This document shows, one piece after another, positions 11,427 through 22,950 of a DNA stretch of 64,000 nucleotides. Each line of letters starts with the position of its first letter. Within the stretch, counting starts at the first letter, position 1. The stretch comes from Chlorops oryzae (taxonomy: Eukaryota > Arthropoda > Insecta > Diptera > Chloropidae). Under the pieces are notes generated by a model, which was not told the DNA's origin, did not search any database, and worked only from the letters and a program-made list of their open reading frames with translations. The stretch covers positions 148,197,167 to 148,261,166 of the forward strand of contig CM035806.1 of NCBI GenBank assembly GCA_020466095.1, read 5' to 3'. Both the position numbers and the translations under genes were made by a program.

Positions 11427-11856
11427 ATAAAGTTGCTTATAGATGTAATTCTATATGTATATGTATCTGTATCTGTCAACCAAATGATATACTATTCAAA
11501 CGTGATTCAGACTGAAGTTCGCCGCTGCTGGACTGCTGGATTTCACCAATCGGTATATGATCGGTCCTCTATGTTGAGTTGTCATGAGAGCAGGGAATAC
11601 GGAAAACTGTCATTTTTATCCCACTTTTTTTTTTTAACCTATTATGTTTTATTATTTATTTATTACATTCGGCTATTGAAAACATAAATAGCCACAAGGT
11701 TTTACACAAAACCCCTCTCTTCACAGGAGAGAGGAGGGTGGCTGCGGGTTCGTCCACAGATGGATGGGAGACTGAGGGAAGGAATTACAAAATTCCAATA
11801 CACATCATTAAAGATGCTTACAAAATTCCATAATTGAGAAAATAAAAGGACAAATA

Positions 11857-11861
<5 letters not shown>

Positions 11862-11905
<44 letters not shown>
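11862..11905. repeat. (TA)n microsatellite
   Basis: About 22 TA units. The open frame across it (Tyr-Ile repeats) is a by-product. Confidence 0.95.
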
Positions 11906-11908
<3 letters not shown>

Positions 11909-12494
11909 CGAAAATGGGGCTCAGTTACTCAAGTATGGAGACAAACATAAAAAATCTGCGTATGACAGACTTTACATTCAAATATTCCGCACAGTTGTTA
12001 CCAACTTCCGGCCAAACGACCTCTTTTATGGATATGGGTATCGCCGAGTCCTCCCAGCAGTCATTTGAAGGCAGTACTATGCCCGAACGTCTCGGTGGGA
12101 CTAAATCGCTTTCGATGATCTACGTATTCATAGGGAGTAAGTACTCCGGATATCGTAGATTAGCATTTTCCGGTCAAAAGCACCGATTATAGTGAATTAT
12201 TAAGTTCTTTTTATGGTGTGAAAGTTCTTTGATGTCCGATCGCAGCCATTTTATAAGCTCAATTTCGAGATTGCTTTTATCCGGCGAATACTGTACATCA
12301 AGAATCGGTTGAAACCAGAGCAGGCAATGAAACGAAACAAAACGTTTGCCAATCATTTGGTTTTTTTTTTTTTTTTTTTTTGCAGGACTCCAACAACAAA
12401 TAATGAGCGAATTAAAGTGAAACGTATCAGGAATATCCGGCATATTGACAACAAATTTTTATAACTTCCATTTACGTTGTTCGTTGTGTTCTTA

Positions 12495-13340
12495 ACAGGT
12501 GGGTCAATTAGCCCCGAGACTAAACTTTTTTTTTTTTTTTTTTTTTTTTGACAAAATTGAACTTTATTAATCAACGTAGTCTCCGCGTCCATGCCAGCGT
12601 TTATCAAGTATTTCTCTACACAGTATTTGCAGAACGATGTCCTTTGACCCTTCAAAATTGTAGAACTCAGTTGCAGCATATCTTTTTCCCCTGCAACATT
12701 TTTTTTATGGCCCTAAACAGCCAATAGTCACTGAGGATCAGATCTGAAGAATACGGAGGGTACGGAAGCAATTCAACTCACCGCAACTCATGCAATTTTG
12801 CCAGTCTTGCCATCGACTTGTGACATGGTGCGTCGTCCTGATGAAAGAATATGCGTGTGACATTTTTTCCGCGAATGCCTACTTCAATAGATCCAACAAA
12901 AAAACAAAAAAAAAAATGCTTTGCTCGCTGTTGATGGCTTTTCCCTTCTCAAGATTATCTAAAATAAAATCCCATGTACATCAAAAAAGACCTTCGTGGC
13001 TCGTACGGCCTCTTTTAAGTTCGGAATACCATCGGCAAATTGTTGTTTTCGACGTAGCAAAGCCTCCATTACACTTTCTGAACTACTCCTCAGCTTTCAC
13101 GCGGTTTTTTTTTTCTCATCAAATAAAAAAAAAGAATGTTCGATGAGCACACGAAATTCAGATTTTTTCCATTGTTTTGCGAATAAGTCACTCAGGACGT
13201 GTCACTCAAACGACTGTCACTCAATGAGAAATGATTGGAAAGTCATGAAATTTTTTTGTGCTGATGAAGGTCGGCACTGCCTGACAAAATTATCTAATCG
13301 ACATCTATCAGCTAGACCCGGGACTAATTGATCCACCTGT
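12495..13340 (-). mobile_element. mariner element, internally deleted
   Basis: Flanked by TA (12493-12494, 13341-13342). The inverted ends are ACAGGTGGGTCAATTAGCCC and, on the other strand, ACAGGTGGATCAATTAGTCC. About 850 bp instead of the usual 1.3 kb. Confidence 0.9.
12567..13172 (-). pseudogene. mariner (DD34D) transposase remnant
   Basis: Minus-strand fragments in three frames. The start (ATG 13170-13172) gives the mariner helix-turn-helix region (FRVLIEH, then TTICRWYSELKRGRT). After an internal deletion come FFHQDDAPCHKS, with the second catalytic D, and YPPYSSDLILSDYWLF, with the third catalytic D, about 34 residues apart as expected for DD34D. The end reads KRWHGRGDYVD and stops at 12567. 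The first catalytic D region is missing and several frameshifts, some in A-runs, break the rest. The element is dead. Confidence 0.85.
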
Positions 13341-13342
13341 TA

Positions 13343-13870
13343 TTAGGAAGTTTGTGTGTAAGTTTGCATTCAGGAACCAAAAAAAAAAACAACTTACTAG
13401 TGGTATTCAGGCAGCTGTGGAAATTGAAGTGTGCAAATTTTGCCCTGCGAAGAACGAGTGCAAAACTTGTGCGATAACATGGCCATCAAAATCGATGTGC
13501 AATATTTGCCCGGCCGTGGAATTTCCTTTTTTTTTCCCATACAAACAAAGGGTATGGCGGGTTATGCAAAAAATTTCAAAAACTAATATAGATAGAAAGA
13601 TGAAACAAACGGTGAATCATTGTTAACAAAACAAGGAACCCAGAAAACGTATTTTTATATTTTACACTGAGAAAAATTTTTCACAAAAAAGAAAACAAAA
13701 ATTAGGCTATTTTTTTCAGTGTATTCCGGGTTTTGTAATACATTTTTGCAATTTTAAAAACATACCTCTCAGCTTAAACTTTTATTCAAAAGAAGATTCA
13801 TTTAAATCTGATGAATAGCTTCTTGAGATATTTAAGAAAACATAAGAGCATATTTTTGTACTTAAGACTT
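13343..13870. other. Intron with a diverged copy of the foldback arm
   Basis: TATGGCGGGTTATGC (near 13553), TTTACACTGAGAAAA and TTTTTCAGTGTATTC occur in the same order as in the arms at 8701-9230, so this is a third, older copy in + orientation. No gene. Confidence 0.5.
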
Positions 13871-14377
13871 GGCGTATGAGTGATGTGTTTTTGTACCATA
13901 TTGCACACATTTTTACTGGATATTAGTACTGGGAGCATATATGTAGGTGCACTTGCAATTTTTTGAATATCACACTGCTGCGCCATCTGATTGAAATATT
14001 TTTTTCTTTTAAATGAAAGTAAATACTAAGGGGTATTTCTAAAAGCAATTTATAGAGTGGCGGGTACACTGCGAATACACTGAAAAAAATATTCAAAATT
14101 TTCTTTTTAGTTTTGTGAAAAAAATTTTCTCAGTGTAAAAATAAAAAAAATTTTTTTTAGCTTCTTTGTTTTATTATCTAGCAGAATATGCTTAGATCGT
14201 CTCTCTATCTCAATTGGTTGTTGAGATATAAAATTTTGAAAAAAGGCTTATTAAAAGAGGATTTTCCAGGATATTTCAAGGACCGTTCAAAATAAAAATC
14301 TAAAAAGTGGTCTCCACAGTGTTTTTAGATGGCACCTATCGAAAAATCAACAAATGATGCAGCAACCCGCCAGACCC
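13871..14377 (-). repeat. Right arm of the 5.7-kb inverted repeat
   Basis: Inverted copy of 8701-9230, starting GGCGTATGAGTGATG and ending AACCCGCCAGACCC. The loop between the arms is about 4.6 kb and contains the CCCAGCAAAC and mariner elements. Confidence 0.88.
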
Positions 14378-15315
14378 TTTGCACAAACGCGAAATTTGCG
14401 AGGGCGAAAAATTGCACACCCGCTTGAATTCCACTACTCTTTATCTTGCTTTGCGCGAACTGTTCGCAAATCGCGTTTCGTTTCTCTTTGCCCGCTCTGG
14501 TTGAAAGGCCAAATGAAATTGCGAATATTGAAAAACACGTATCGAAGAAATAATTTAAAATAATTAAACAAATAAGTAAGTACATATGTAGGTGTATGTG
14601 TATGCGCATATATCTATAAATATATAACATTAACAAATAAGCTCTCCGATGTGCAAAATATTTTCTTTCAATTTTCTACATTCTGTTATATGTCTTGCCA
14701 TAACCATAAGATAACGATCTTAACGATAAAGACCACAATGAGTAAACAGAAAATATTTATATTGACATATACCATACAATTTTTGCATCTCTATTTAATT
14801 TAAATACTTAAACGTCTATGTAAGATTTTAGACTGAATTATAAATTTAATTAAGATAACAATTCATTTTCCAATTTTTTGCACGTTTTTTTTTCGTTTTT
14901 TTTCGTTTTGTTTTTTTGCTCCGGCGTGTAACGATTTTTGCATGTCTTCTCCCCTTTTTGTTCAAAAATTCTTTTCATAAAATTTTCATTTTTGTATGTA
15001 GGTATGTAACAGCGTTGAAAATACGCCTTTTCAGAGTTTTTCAATGGTTTCAGTGGGTTGGTGGGCATTTGGGGGATTCATCGATTCGGGTGTGTATAGT
15101 TGAAATTTTATTTACTTATATATGTTTATGTGATTATCATCAATTAGCTTTAAGTGTTTTTTTTTTTATTTTTTCAACTTCGGTATTTTTGTTTGTTTTG
15201 TTTTTGATTTACTTTCATTCATATATAGATTAGAAATATACGTATATATATATATGATGTATATGTATATTTTGTTTTTGAATATATTTGGAAAATCGTT
15301 TTTTCCTTCTATTTT
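14378..15315 (-). other. Mbs: Candidate 3' UTR of the proximal Mbs isoform
   Basis: This AT-rich stretch follows the stop codon at 15316-15318 in the gene direction and is free of recognisable transposons until the foldback arm at 14377. It contains AATAAA hexamers at 15165-15170 and 15107-15112 (minus strand). Which of them is used cannot be told from sequence. Confidence 0.5.
15107..15112 (-). terminator. Candidate polyadenylation signal AATAAA
   Basis: Canonical AATAAA on the minus strand, about 200 bases past the proximal Mbs stop, followed in gene direction by a GT-containing stretch. A second AATAAA, embedded in an A-run, is at 15165-15170. Confidence 0.4.
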
Positions 15316-15432
15316 CTAATTTGATTTTGAGAGTTGACTTTGTGCCGACGATGTTAGTTTCGAGACGACACGCGTCAAGGCGCGATTTTCCGCTCGCAAA
15401 CGTTCGTTCTCAGTCTTTAGCTTCTGCAATAG
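15316..15432 (-). CDS. Mbs: Mbs proximal terminal exon (leucine zipper, version a)
   Basis: The acceptor TGTCATTTTAG (AG at 15433-15434) opens 38 codons: LLQKLKTENERLRAENRALT, then RVVSKLTSSAQSQLSKSN and a TAG at 15316-15318. It aligns without gaps with the end of vertebrate MYPT1 ([28 protein letters not shown]) and adds a 12-residue Ser/Gln tail. Phase 0 joins it to the exon at 22864-22950 (EEELK-LLQKLKTEN). The heptads continue the coiled coil that dimerises MYPT and, in vertebrates, contacts PKG. It is an alternative to the exon at 1-78. The polypyrimidine tract is modest, interrupted by G and A. Confidence 0.9.
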   Translation of the reverse strand, partial: LLQKLKTENERLRAENRALTRVVSKLTSSAQSQLSKSN

Positions 15433-15585
15433 CTAAAATGACATCAAAAATGACCATAACCGAAAAAGAAACAATGGGAGGGAGAAAAAAGAAGAGAAGA
15501 GTGAGAATTCCATGTAATTGATTCAAATGTTTAAATGCGAGGAAAATGAACAAATGTTTCCGGGTCAAAACGTTTCGTGTGGTTT

Positions 15586-15690
15586 GGGTGGATTGATTGA
15601 ATGATTGAATGATTGAATGATTGATTTATAGATTGAATGTTTGAATGATTGATTGAATAATTGAATGATTGAATAATTGAATGATTAATT
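15586..15690. repeat. (GATTGAAT)n-like microsatellite
   Basis: Degenerate GATTGAATGATTGAATGA array in the intron about 150 bases upstream, in gene direction, of the proximal terminal exon. Confidence 0.8.
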
Positions 15691-16462
15691 AATTTATTTA
15701 TTTATTCGACTTTAGTTGGATTAAAGTGAATTTATTTGAACGAAAGGGAACAAAGTTGAGATTAAAAACAAACAAAAAAAAAAAAACTATGTTAACGTAA
15801 ACGTAACTTTGATATAGAGAGTTAAGTCAAATGGTTGCATTAGTCAGTAATAAAAAGAAATTTACATGGAAAACTCTCATGACAAGCATGATGTCTGTCA
15901 TGAGTGTGACAATTGACACTCTAAAAAAAACATTCGCCAGGAACATACATACATAAGAATATGAAAATGAACGACATGATAAGACATGAGATGATCAAGT
16001 TAAAGCTACAGCTGTCTAAGCAGTCTAAGAAGTCAGCAGCGAAAGCAACAGCTGTACGGCATCGACGTACCTACTGAAGAAGATGGGGGCGTGGGGAAAA
16101 TAATTCAAAAATAATGCTTCATGACCATCGAATGACCATCGATAAAATGACAATGTACAATTGTGAAATATATATGTTGTTGGGGTTATTGATTGGGATG
16201 CGATGATCGGAGGCTGATGATTGATTGATATGATTGTAAGAGAAAGAACAAAAAATTTGGGGAGAGTGGTCCAAATTTGATCTCTTAAAAAGTTTTCTAT
16301 TATATTTGTATCAATTCAATGCATTGACATTCAAGATGATGAACTTTATATACGATTGGCCGTTGAGAGCTTTGTTGTTACGAGGGCACGTCAATAAGTC
16401 CCCGCCTGTCAACAGCAAAACTGTCAGTTAACTCCTGTCAAAATTTGAACAAGCTGCGTCAT
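15691..16462. other. Intron, possible mariner-end scrap
   Basis: Near 16379 the sequence TTACGAGGGCACGTCAATAA resembles a mariner-type terminus, but no partner end was found. Otherwise nothing recognisable. Confidence 0.35.
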
Positions 16463-16465
16463 TTA

Positions 16466-17013
16466 AGTGCCATTTTTAATTATGCGTCAGCTGCTTTGCG
16501 TCATTTGACGCAAATATTCAACACATGCAAGCATATGGTGCAGTAAAAATCGATTGCGTGCGTGCGGACGCAGCGTCAAATTTCCGAAATGTTGAATATT
16601 GCACGCAGCGTGATATTGTGACAGCTGCGAATAACAGTTGAAAAAAGGAATATAACAGTGTTATGGAAACTATTGAGTACCTACTTTCGAGTACTTCATA
16701 CTTGTGGGAATACTTTTCATTGAAATATGAACAATTTGTTCTTATATCTCTTAGTTCTCATTTATAAGTGCGTATTTGAGTAATTAAAGTCATTATTCTA
16801 TCGTTCAAAATCAAAACTTGGTTTATCTTTTTTCAAACGTCTCAAATACAACCCTAAATAAAGAATGTAGTGAGTCGAGTACTCTACACAATTGTGCTTC
16901 ACTAAGAAATTTCAAGGCACCACATATGCTGACGCACACGCACTGTTGGAAATTGCATTTTTCACGCATTTGAGGCAGCGTCATGCGTCTGACGCATAAT
17001 TGGAAATGGCACT
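16466..17013. mobile_element. TTA-flanked MITE (AGTGCCATTT..AATTATGCGTCAG), copy 1
   Basis: The inverted ends AGTGCCATTTTTAATTATGC / GCATAATTGGAAATGGCACT have TTA on both sides (16463-16465, 17014-17016), as in PIF/Harbinger. GCGTCAG/CTGACGC motifs recur. A close copy is at 18770-19287 and a diverged one near 20270-20840. Confidence 0.85.
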
Positions 17014-17016
17014 TTA

Positions 17017-18769
17017 GTTTGCGCCATATATTACTATATATGTCACTCTCATAGATTTTGGGCGGGACATTTCGCGCCAGTTAGAAAGAGATGTTACTCG
17101 GCAGGCAAAAAACGAGCGAGAGAGAAATACTTTTGGTGAGTACCTAAGTGAAAAATGCTCATTTTGGTAGGTACCCAAGACCGCGTTGAAAAGACCCAAA
17201 ATAGAAACGGCTCCTGAGTGACATATATAGTTATATATGGTTTGCGTTTGGCAGTCATTGATAGCAGACATGACCTTGCGTCATGAAAATATGCTTTTGG
17301 AATGGAAAAAAGTCAATTAACATGAATTGCCTATGAAAATATATAAATCAGTATAAAACCAATGAGGGTCCAATTTTTTTGCTACACGGTGGACTGATAT
17401 AAAAGAGGATTTTCTAAAGAATCCTTGAATTTTTTTGTTTTTTAAATTAAAACCCACTGATATTAAAAATGTTAATGTTCTTCATTAGTAGGAGAATTTA
17501 ATGAATTTTTTCTTAAACAGAAATCTTATAGCTTATAACTGTGCGACACTGTTGCCAGGTCTTTTGAAGACCTATCCCCCTGTGTGTCTTATAATAAGCC
17601 TGATTTTGAAATATTCTAAAAGGCAAAACTGGGTCCTATATAATACTTATGTATATCTCCGAAAGACTTTTATCCCCAAAGTCTCTCCTAAGGACCAGAA
17701 ACTTCTTCTAATAAGGGGAGATTCCCCTAAACAGGTAACAGAGTGCTTCAAGATAAAACTTTTGGATTTAAATATTTTTTATTTTTACTTTAATTGGAAA
17801 AATTGGCAGTCAGGCTCGTAGAGAGAAAATTTGGGACCCGGAGGATTTTTTTCGGGGTCCCCTTACAAACATGTGCGACCAAAAAAAAAAAAAAAAAAAA
17901 AAATAGTCCCATGTTTATGTACTGTGGCATTTAAAAATACTTTTAGACCATACCCTGTGGAGTACTCCAATCTTCTACAGGGTACGTTAAAGAATGGGCT
18001 GAAACTTTATAAGTTTTATAGCTATTAGACTAGGTACTAAAACTTGGTTTTCCTGCTCATTTCTTACATGTTTTTCTACTAGGCGGAGACTTTTTCGGTA
18101 TCCAAATGCTATAAAGGAGAGATTCAAATGTGGCTTACGGCGGAGACTTTTTTACTGAGTGGTTTGTTGTAGGTACATTAATAACGCTTCTTACTTACAA
18201 GAGAATTTGTTTAAAAATCAATTTCAAGAAGAACCAAGAGAAATAAGAAAGAAAATCAATTTTCTTGCAAGAGAAAAAGCTTTAAACTGGCAGCGATCCA
18301 AATGTAGAAATTAAAGAAAGAGAAAAGCCAAAGCTACGGCTCAAGCGTATGTAATTCGGATTTGAAAGAATGGCTATGTTGCTCAGTTTAAACATACATG
18401 CGTAAAGTTAAGCTTATATTTAGATTAGGGAGTTAGGTCTTTGTCCCAACAGCTCGTAAGATGTGTGCAATCATATTAAAGAGTTTCAATCATGTACATT
18501 GGTGCCCTGCAAAACGTAAATCAACTCAAACAACGCATGCGATTCTAACAAATATGTATGTATGTATGTATGTATATGGCATACTGCGGTGCGGGTGATA
18601 AATTTTTGGGAAAATCGACTAATTTACACACAAGCACAAGCTTATGACATTTAAATGATTGAATGATTGAGGCGAACGAGTTCCACATCCTGGATTCATA
18701 ACCAGAAATTTTCGGAAGAATCTATTTTGTTTATGGTTTTTGTTTGGACGCAAATGCGGTCATTATTTA
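17017..18769. other. Intron, no gene seen
   Basis: Contains a short direct repeat GGCGGAGACTTTTT (18082 and 18139), a (TATG)n run near 18557-18580, and long A-runs (17881-17903). The ORFs lack recognisable motifs. Confidence 0.45.
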
Positions 18770-19287
18770 AGTGCCATTTCCAATTATGCGTCAGCTGCTT
18801 TGCGTCATTTGACGCAAATATTCAACACATGCAAGTATATGGGAGCAGTACAAATCGATTGCGTGCGTGCGGACGCAGCGTGATATTGTGACAGCTGCGT
18901 ATAACAGTTGAAAAAAAAAAAAAATAACAGTGTTGTGGAAACTATTGAGTACCTACTTTCGAGTACTTCAAACTTGTGGGAATACTTTTCATTGAAATAT
19001 GAACAATTTGTTCTTATATCTCTTAGTTCTCATTTATAAGTGCGTATTTGAGTAATTAAAGCCATTATTCTATCGTTCAAAATCAAATTTTGGTTTATCT
19101 TTTTTGCAAACGTCTCAAATACAACCCTAAATAAAGAATGTAGTGAGTCGAGTACTCTACACAATTGTGCTTCACTAAGAAATTTCAAGGCACCACATAT
19201 GCTGACGCACACGAACTGTGCGGAAATTGCATTTTTCAAGCATTTGACGCTGCGTCTTGCGTCTGACGCATAATTGGAAATGGCACT
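18770..19287. mobile_element. TTA-flanked MITE (AGTGCCATTT), copy 2
   Basis: 518 bp, same ends and internal order as 16466-17013, again with TTA on both sides (18767-18769, 19288-19290). Differences include a small internal deletion and a poly-A expansion. Confidence 0.88.
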
Positions 19288-19359
19288 TTAGTCTGTCTCT
19301 TTATGGGAAGAGAGTTATGTCTTCATTTTTCATCAAAATGCAACTGAATTGAAAACTTT

Positions 19360-19753
19360 CCCAACGGCCAAAACACTACCTACAGAAGCGATGAACCGCA
19401 ACACATTTTGTAGCCCATAGGCGGTAATGCTTACGGCCTCATATACCATCCTAGTATACTTTTGTTCGAGCGTGGCCGTTTTGTAGAGTGAATGCCTACT
19501 GCCATCACACAAAGTAAGCTATTGGTGGGCAGGTCGCTTACAGTCTCGTATACCTTGTAGCTATTAATAGACAGTTCGCTTACAATCTCGTATACTTTAA
19601 GCTATTGGTAGGCAGGTCGCTTACAGTCTCGTATACTTTGTAAGCTATTGGTAGGCAGGTCGCTTACAGTCTCGTATACTTTGAAAGCTATTGGTAGGCA
19701 GGTCGCTTACAGTCTCGTATACTTTGTAGGCGGTAGGCACTGTTGGCCGCTGG
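19360..19753 (+). mobile_element. Minisatellite-bearing CCCAGCGGCC element, copy a
   Basis: Left end CCCAACGGCCAAAACACTAC and right end CACTGTTGGCCGCTGG, with TT on both sides. Between them are a conserved head (GGCGGTAATGC...ACCATCCTAGTATACTTTTG) and about five units of the 43-bp repeat containing TAGGCAG..CGC and CTCGTATACTTTG. The 60 bases left of it match, inverted, the flank of copy c at 25252, so the two insertions may share a larger unit. Confidence 0.88.
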
Positions 19754-19894
19754 TTAGTTTTGCACAAAAAAAAAAAAAACCATTAAGTACATGAAATCGT
19801 CATTGGTTTAACTCATAGTAATATGTACACAGTTGTTTTTTTTTTCGTAATTGTTTTGAAACGATACACATCTGAAATTTTTATGTACAAACTC

Positions 19895-19984
19895 AGTCCG
19901 ATTCTAAAGGATCATTCCCCAAGAATTTTCCTCCAAGACATACCTATTATGATTTTTTTCTCAGAGAAAATTTAGAATCGGGCT
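19895..19984. mobile_element. Short MITE with AGTCCGATTCTAAA ends, copy 2
   Basis: 90 bp bounded by AGTCCGATTCTAAA and TTTAGAATCGGGCT. Confidence 0.65.
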
Positions 19985-20269
19985 GACTGTAAATATTAAC
20001 AAAGAAACAACAACAAACGAACAAAACAAAAAGAGTTCTCTGTTATGTGCATGGGGAAAAACGATCAAATATTTATAAACGGAAATCATTTCTTAGCGAG
20101 CTACATAAAAATTCCATAAAAGAAATCGCATATCAACAAAACATGCATTCAAAACAGAAATTGAAACGTTTTCTTAAAAAACAAGTCAACAATTTTAAAC
20201 CGGTTCTTGACAGACGGTATGTAGGAATGCCTATCACGGCATGGCGGAATAGGCTTACATAAATTAACC

Positions 20270-20840
20270 CATTTTGGAGTGAGCACAACATATTTCCATT
20301 GGCAATAGCGCAGGAGCTGCGTAACGTGAATTCCTGCAAACGTTGAACACATGAAAACATATGGAAGCACGTTCAATTAACTTCCTGCACGCGCACACGC
20401 ACGCAAGATTTCGAAAATTTTAATATTTCCTGCGCGTGAGCTACATGACAGCTGAGTATAACAGTTGAAAAAATGAATATAACAGTGTTGTAGAAACTAT
20501 TGAGTACTTTTTTAAGGTACTTGGTACTACGGGGGCATACTTTACTTGCTCAATCAAGTAATATGCATAAAATTTTATTTTCTTTTAAGCTTCGATGTAT
20601 ATATTTATGATTTCTATCATTTATTAGTTAAGTAAAAGGGGCAATTATATTCCGGTCATAGAAAACAAGACGAATACTAGAGTACCTCTAAAAATGTACT
20701 GAGTCAAGTTCAGATCCAAATCCGTAGCAATGACATGTGCACGCATTATTGGAAATTGCATTTTTCCTACACCTCCTGCAGAAGGAAAATTCCTGCAGCT
20801 CCTGCGCTATTCGAATTCAGGCTTCATGGTCCAAAATGAT
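20270..20840. mobile_element. Diverged copy of the TTA-flanked MITE family
   Basis: AACATATGGAAGCACG, ATAACAGTTGAAAAAATGAATATAAC and AACTATTGAGTAC occur in the same order as in the copies at 16466 and 18770, but the termini are eroded. Exact ends could not be set. Confidence 0.6.
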
Positions 20841-21595
20841 TTAATTTTTTATACCAATGCGCAAGACATCGAAGAACATAGATCGGAATCAAAGTTCAAA
20901 TCGATTGTTTAAAGAATCTTAAATGTATGATGTAAATATGTATTGAATAGCCCTTTGAAAAGATACTCCGTATTCGATTGTACGGTTATCGGATACTATG
21001 GCATTTTATTTCACTTTCTTTCTATTGAATTTCATTTCAGTTTTGCGCTCAATTAGAAACCGCGCAAAGGCACATGACCACATGACGACAATATTCAGCT
21101 TTGGAAATGCAGAGAGGTTCGGGATAACTGTTCGTTCGGATTTCAACATTTCACAAATGATCGCAATCAAATCTCTTTGACAAATATACCGAAAACACAA
21201 AAAATATTGTAACGAATTAGTATAGGGTATCTTATACTCAGTAGACTGATTCAATGATTACAAGTAACACCTTCAACTTTAGAATTATCGAAATGCATTT
21301 TTCTAAGTACTAAAAGGGGGGAGGGAAAAAAACTGGCATTCAGAACAAGAAGAAAAAGAACATTCGAATAAAAAAATCGTCGGTTAGAAATAAAATCATT
21401 ACAGACAATTAAAATAAAATTTAAAAACAAATGATTTTTAGTTCAATTCGAAGGGGCATTCCATATAAATGTATATGTGTATGTATGTTTGTACATATAT
21501 GCTTGATTGTTAAAATCTCATAACCCATATATCGATGGTTTGCTTCTTCACTTGAGATACCAAAGTACTTTTTTCATCACTCGGTATATCGAATT
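20841..21595. other. Intron, no gene seen
   Basis: Unremarkable AT-rich sequence. The overlapping short ORFs on both strands at 20998-21254 have no recognisable motif. Confidence 0.45.
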
Positions 21596-22274
21596 CCCAG
21601 CGGCGGTAATGCGACCTCATATACCATCCTAGTATACTTTTGTTCGAGCGTGACTGTTTTGTAGAGTGAACGCTTACCACCGCCACATAAAGTAAGCTAT
21701 TGGTAGGCAGGTCGCTTACAGTCGCGTATACTTTGTATGCTATTGGTAGACAGATCGCCTACAATCTTGTATTATTTATATCTACTAATATTCAGATCGC
21801 TTACAGTCTCGTATACTTTGTAAGCTGTTCGTAGACAGTTCGCCTACAATCGTATACTTTGTAAGCTGTTGGTAGACAGTTCGCCTACAAAATCGTATAC
21901 TTTGTAAGCTATTGGTAGGCAGTTCGCCTAAAATCTTTTATTATTTGTATCTATTAATATTCAGATCGCTTACAGTCTCGTATACTTTGTAAGCTGTTAG
22001 TAGACAGTTCGCCTACAATCTCGTATACTTTGTAAGCTGTTGGTAGACAGTTCGCCTACAAACTCGTATACTTTGTAAGCTATTGGTAGGCAGTTCGCCT
22101 AAAATCTTTTATTATTTGTATCTATTAATATTCAGATCGCTTACAGTCTCGTATACTTTGTAAGCTGTTAGTAGACAGTTCGCCTACAATCTCGTATACT
22201 TTGTAAGCTATTGGTAAGGCATTTCGCTTACAGTCCCATATACTTCGTAGGCAGTAGGCGCTGTTGGCCGCTGG
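21596..22274 (+). mobile_element. Minisatellite-bearing CCCAGCGGCC element, copy b
   Basis: Left end CCCAGCGG joined directly to GGTAATGCGACC (the first 60 bases of the usual head are deleted), right end TGTTGGCCGCTGG, TT on both sides. The array of about 12 units is organised as a higher-order repeat of four units, recognisable by TATTAATATTCAGATCGCTT recurring about every 170-175 bp. Confidence 0.88.
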
Positions 22275-22863
22275 TTATGACAGTGTCGAACTACAATAAT
22301 CTACATAACGTTTGTCCAAGCTCAACTTGTTAGGAGTTTGATAAGCATTTTCGTAGGATTAGCGTTGGATATGCATCAATAATAATTAATCGTTCTTCAT
22401 GTTTCGTATGCACTTTATCAATGGAATGTAATAGACATTTAGCACATACAATCAACGAACTTTTGGCTGTTGTTTGGCCCATTTTTGCTCCCCGTATAAG
22501 ACGTGGGTTTTTATACACAGAGTTAATCTACATGCAATCCATGTTCGAATCCAATGGCGCAGATTTCGTTGATTGAGAATTTTATTGCAATTTTAGTTAT
22601 TCGAGTTGCAATAATATTTGATCCAATATCGAATATCGTAGGAATTTTTTTTTTCGAGTGTATAAATTATAAAAATGTTGGCCTCACTAATACCAATGGA
22701 ATGCCCCTTGTGTGAGTGTTCGTTTTGTTTAATATATTTTCTTAAGTTTGGTTTTAAGAGTTCTTTGTTTTTAGTCGAAAAAATTTTCTATAATACGAGC
22801 ACCAATGCAACAACAAATAAAAAAAAAAAAAATATTAAACAAAAAACTCGAAAACTTGTTTAC
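22275..22863. other. Intron; unrecognised short ORF
   Basis: A 62-codon minus-strand frame (22330-22518, beginning MYKNPRLIRGAKMGQTTAKS) is not recognised and has no splice-site support as an Mbs exon. It may be a transposon remnant. Confidence 0.35.
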
Positions 22864-22950
22864 CTTAAGCTCCTCCTCCAATTCGGACAATTTTCGTTCC
22901 ATAGCTCGTCTTTCTCGCTTTTCAAGCTCTGAGAGTGAATTTTTTGATGT
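22864..22950 (-). CDS. Mbs: Mbs coiled-coil exon
   Basis: 87 bp, phase 0 at both ends. The acceptor is TTTTTTCAG (AG at 22951-22952) and the donor is AAG|GTAAAC (GT at 22862-22863). It encodes TSKNSLSELEKRERRAMERK and then LSELEEELK. The block ELEKRERRA-ER-LSE-EEELK is nearly identical to vertebrate MYPT1 (EMEKRERRALERRISEMEEELK) and is the clearest family signature in the window. It forms part of the C-terminal coiled coil that dimerises the subunit and binds PKG or M20. From here transcripts can continue to either 15432 or 78. Confidence 0.97.

Noticed and set aside
16379..16460. Mariner terminus TTACGAGGGCACGTCAATAA as a complete element
   Set aside because: No matching inverted end or transposase remnant found nearby; only noted as a possible scrap.
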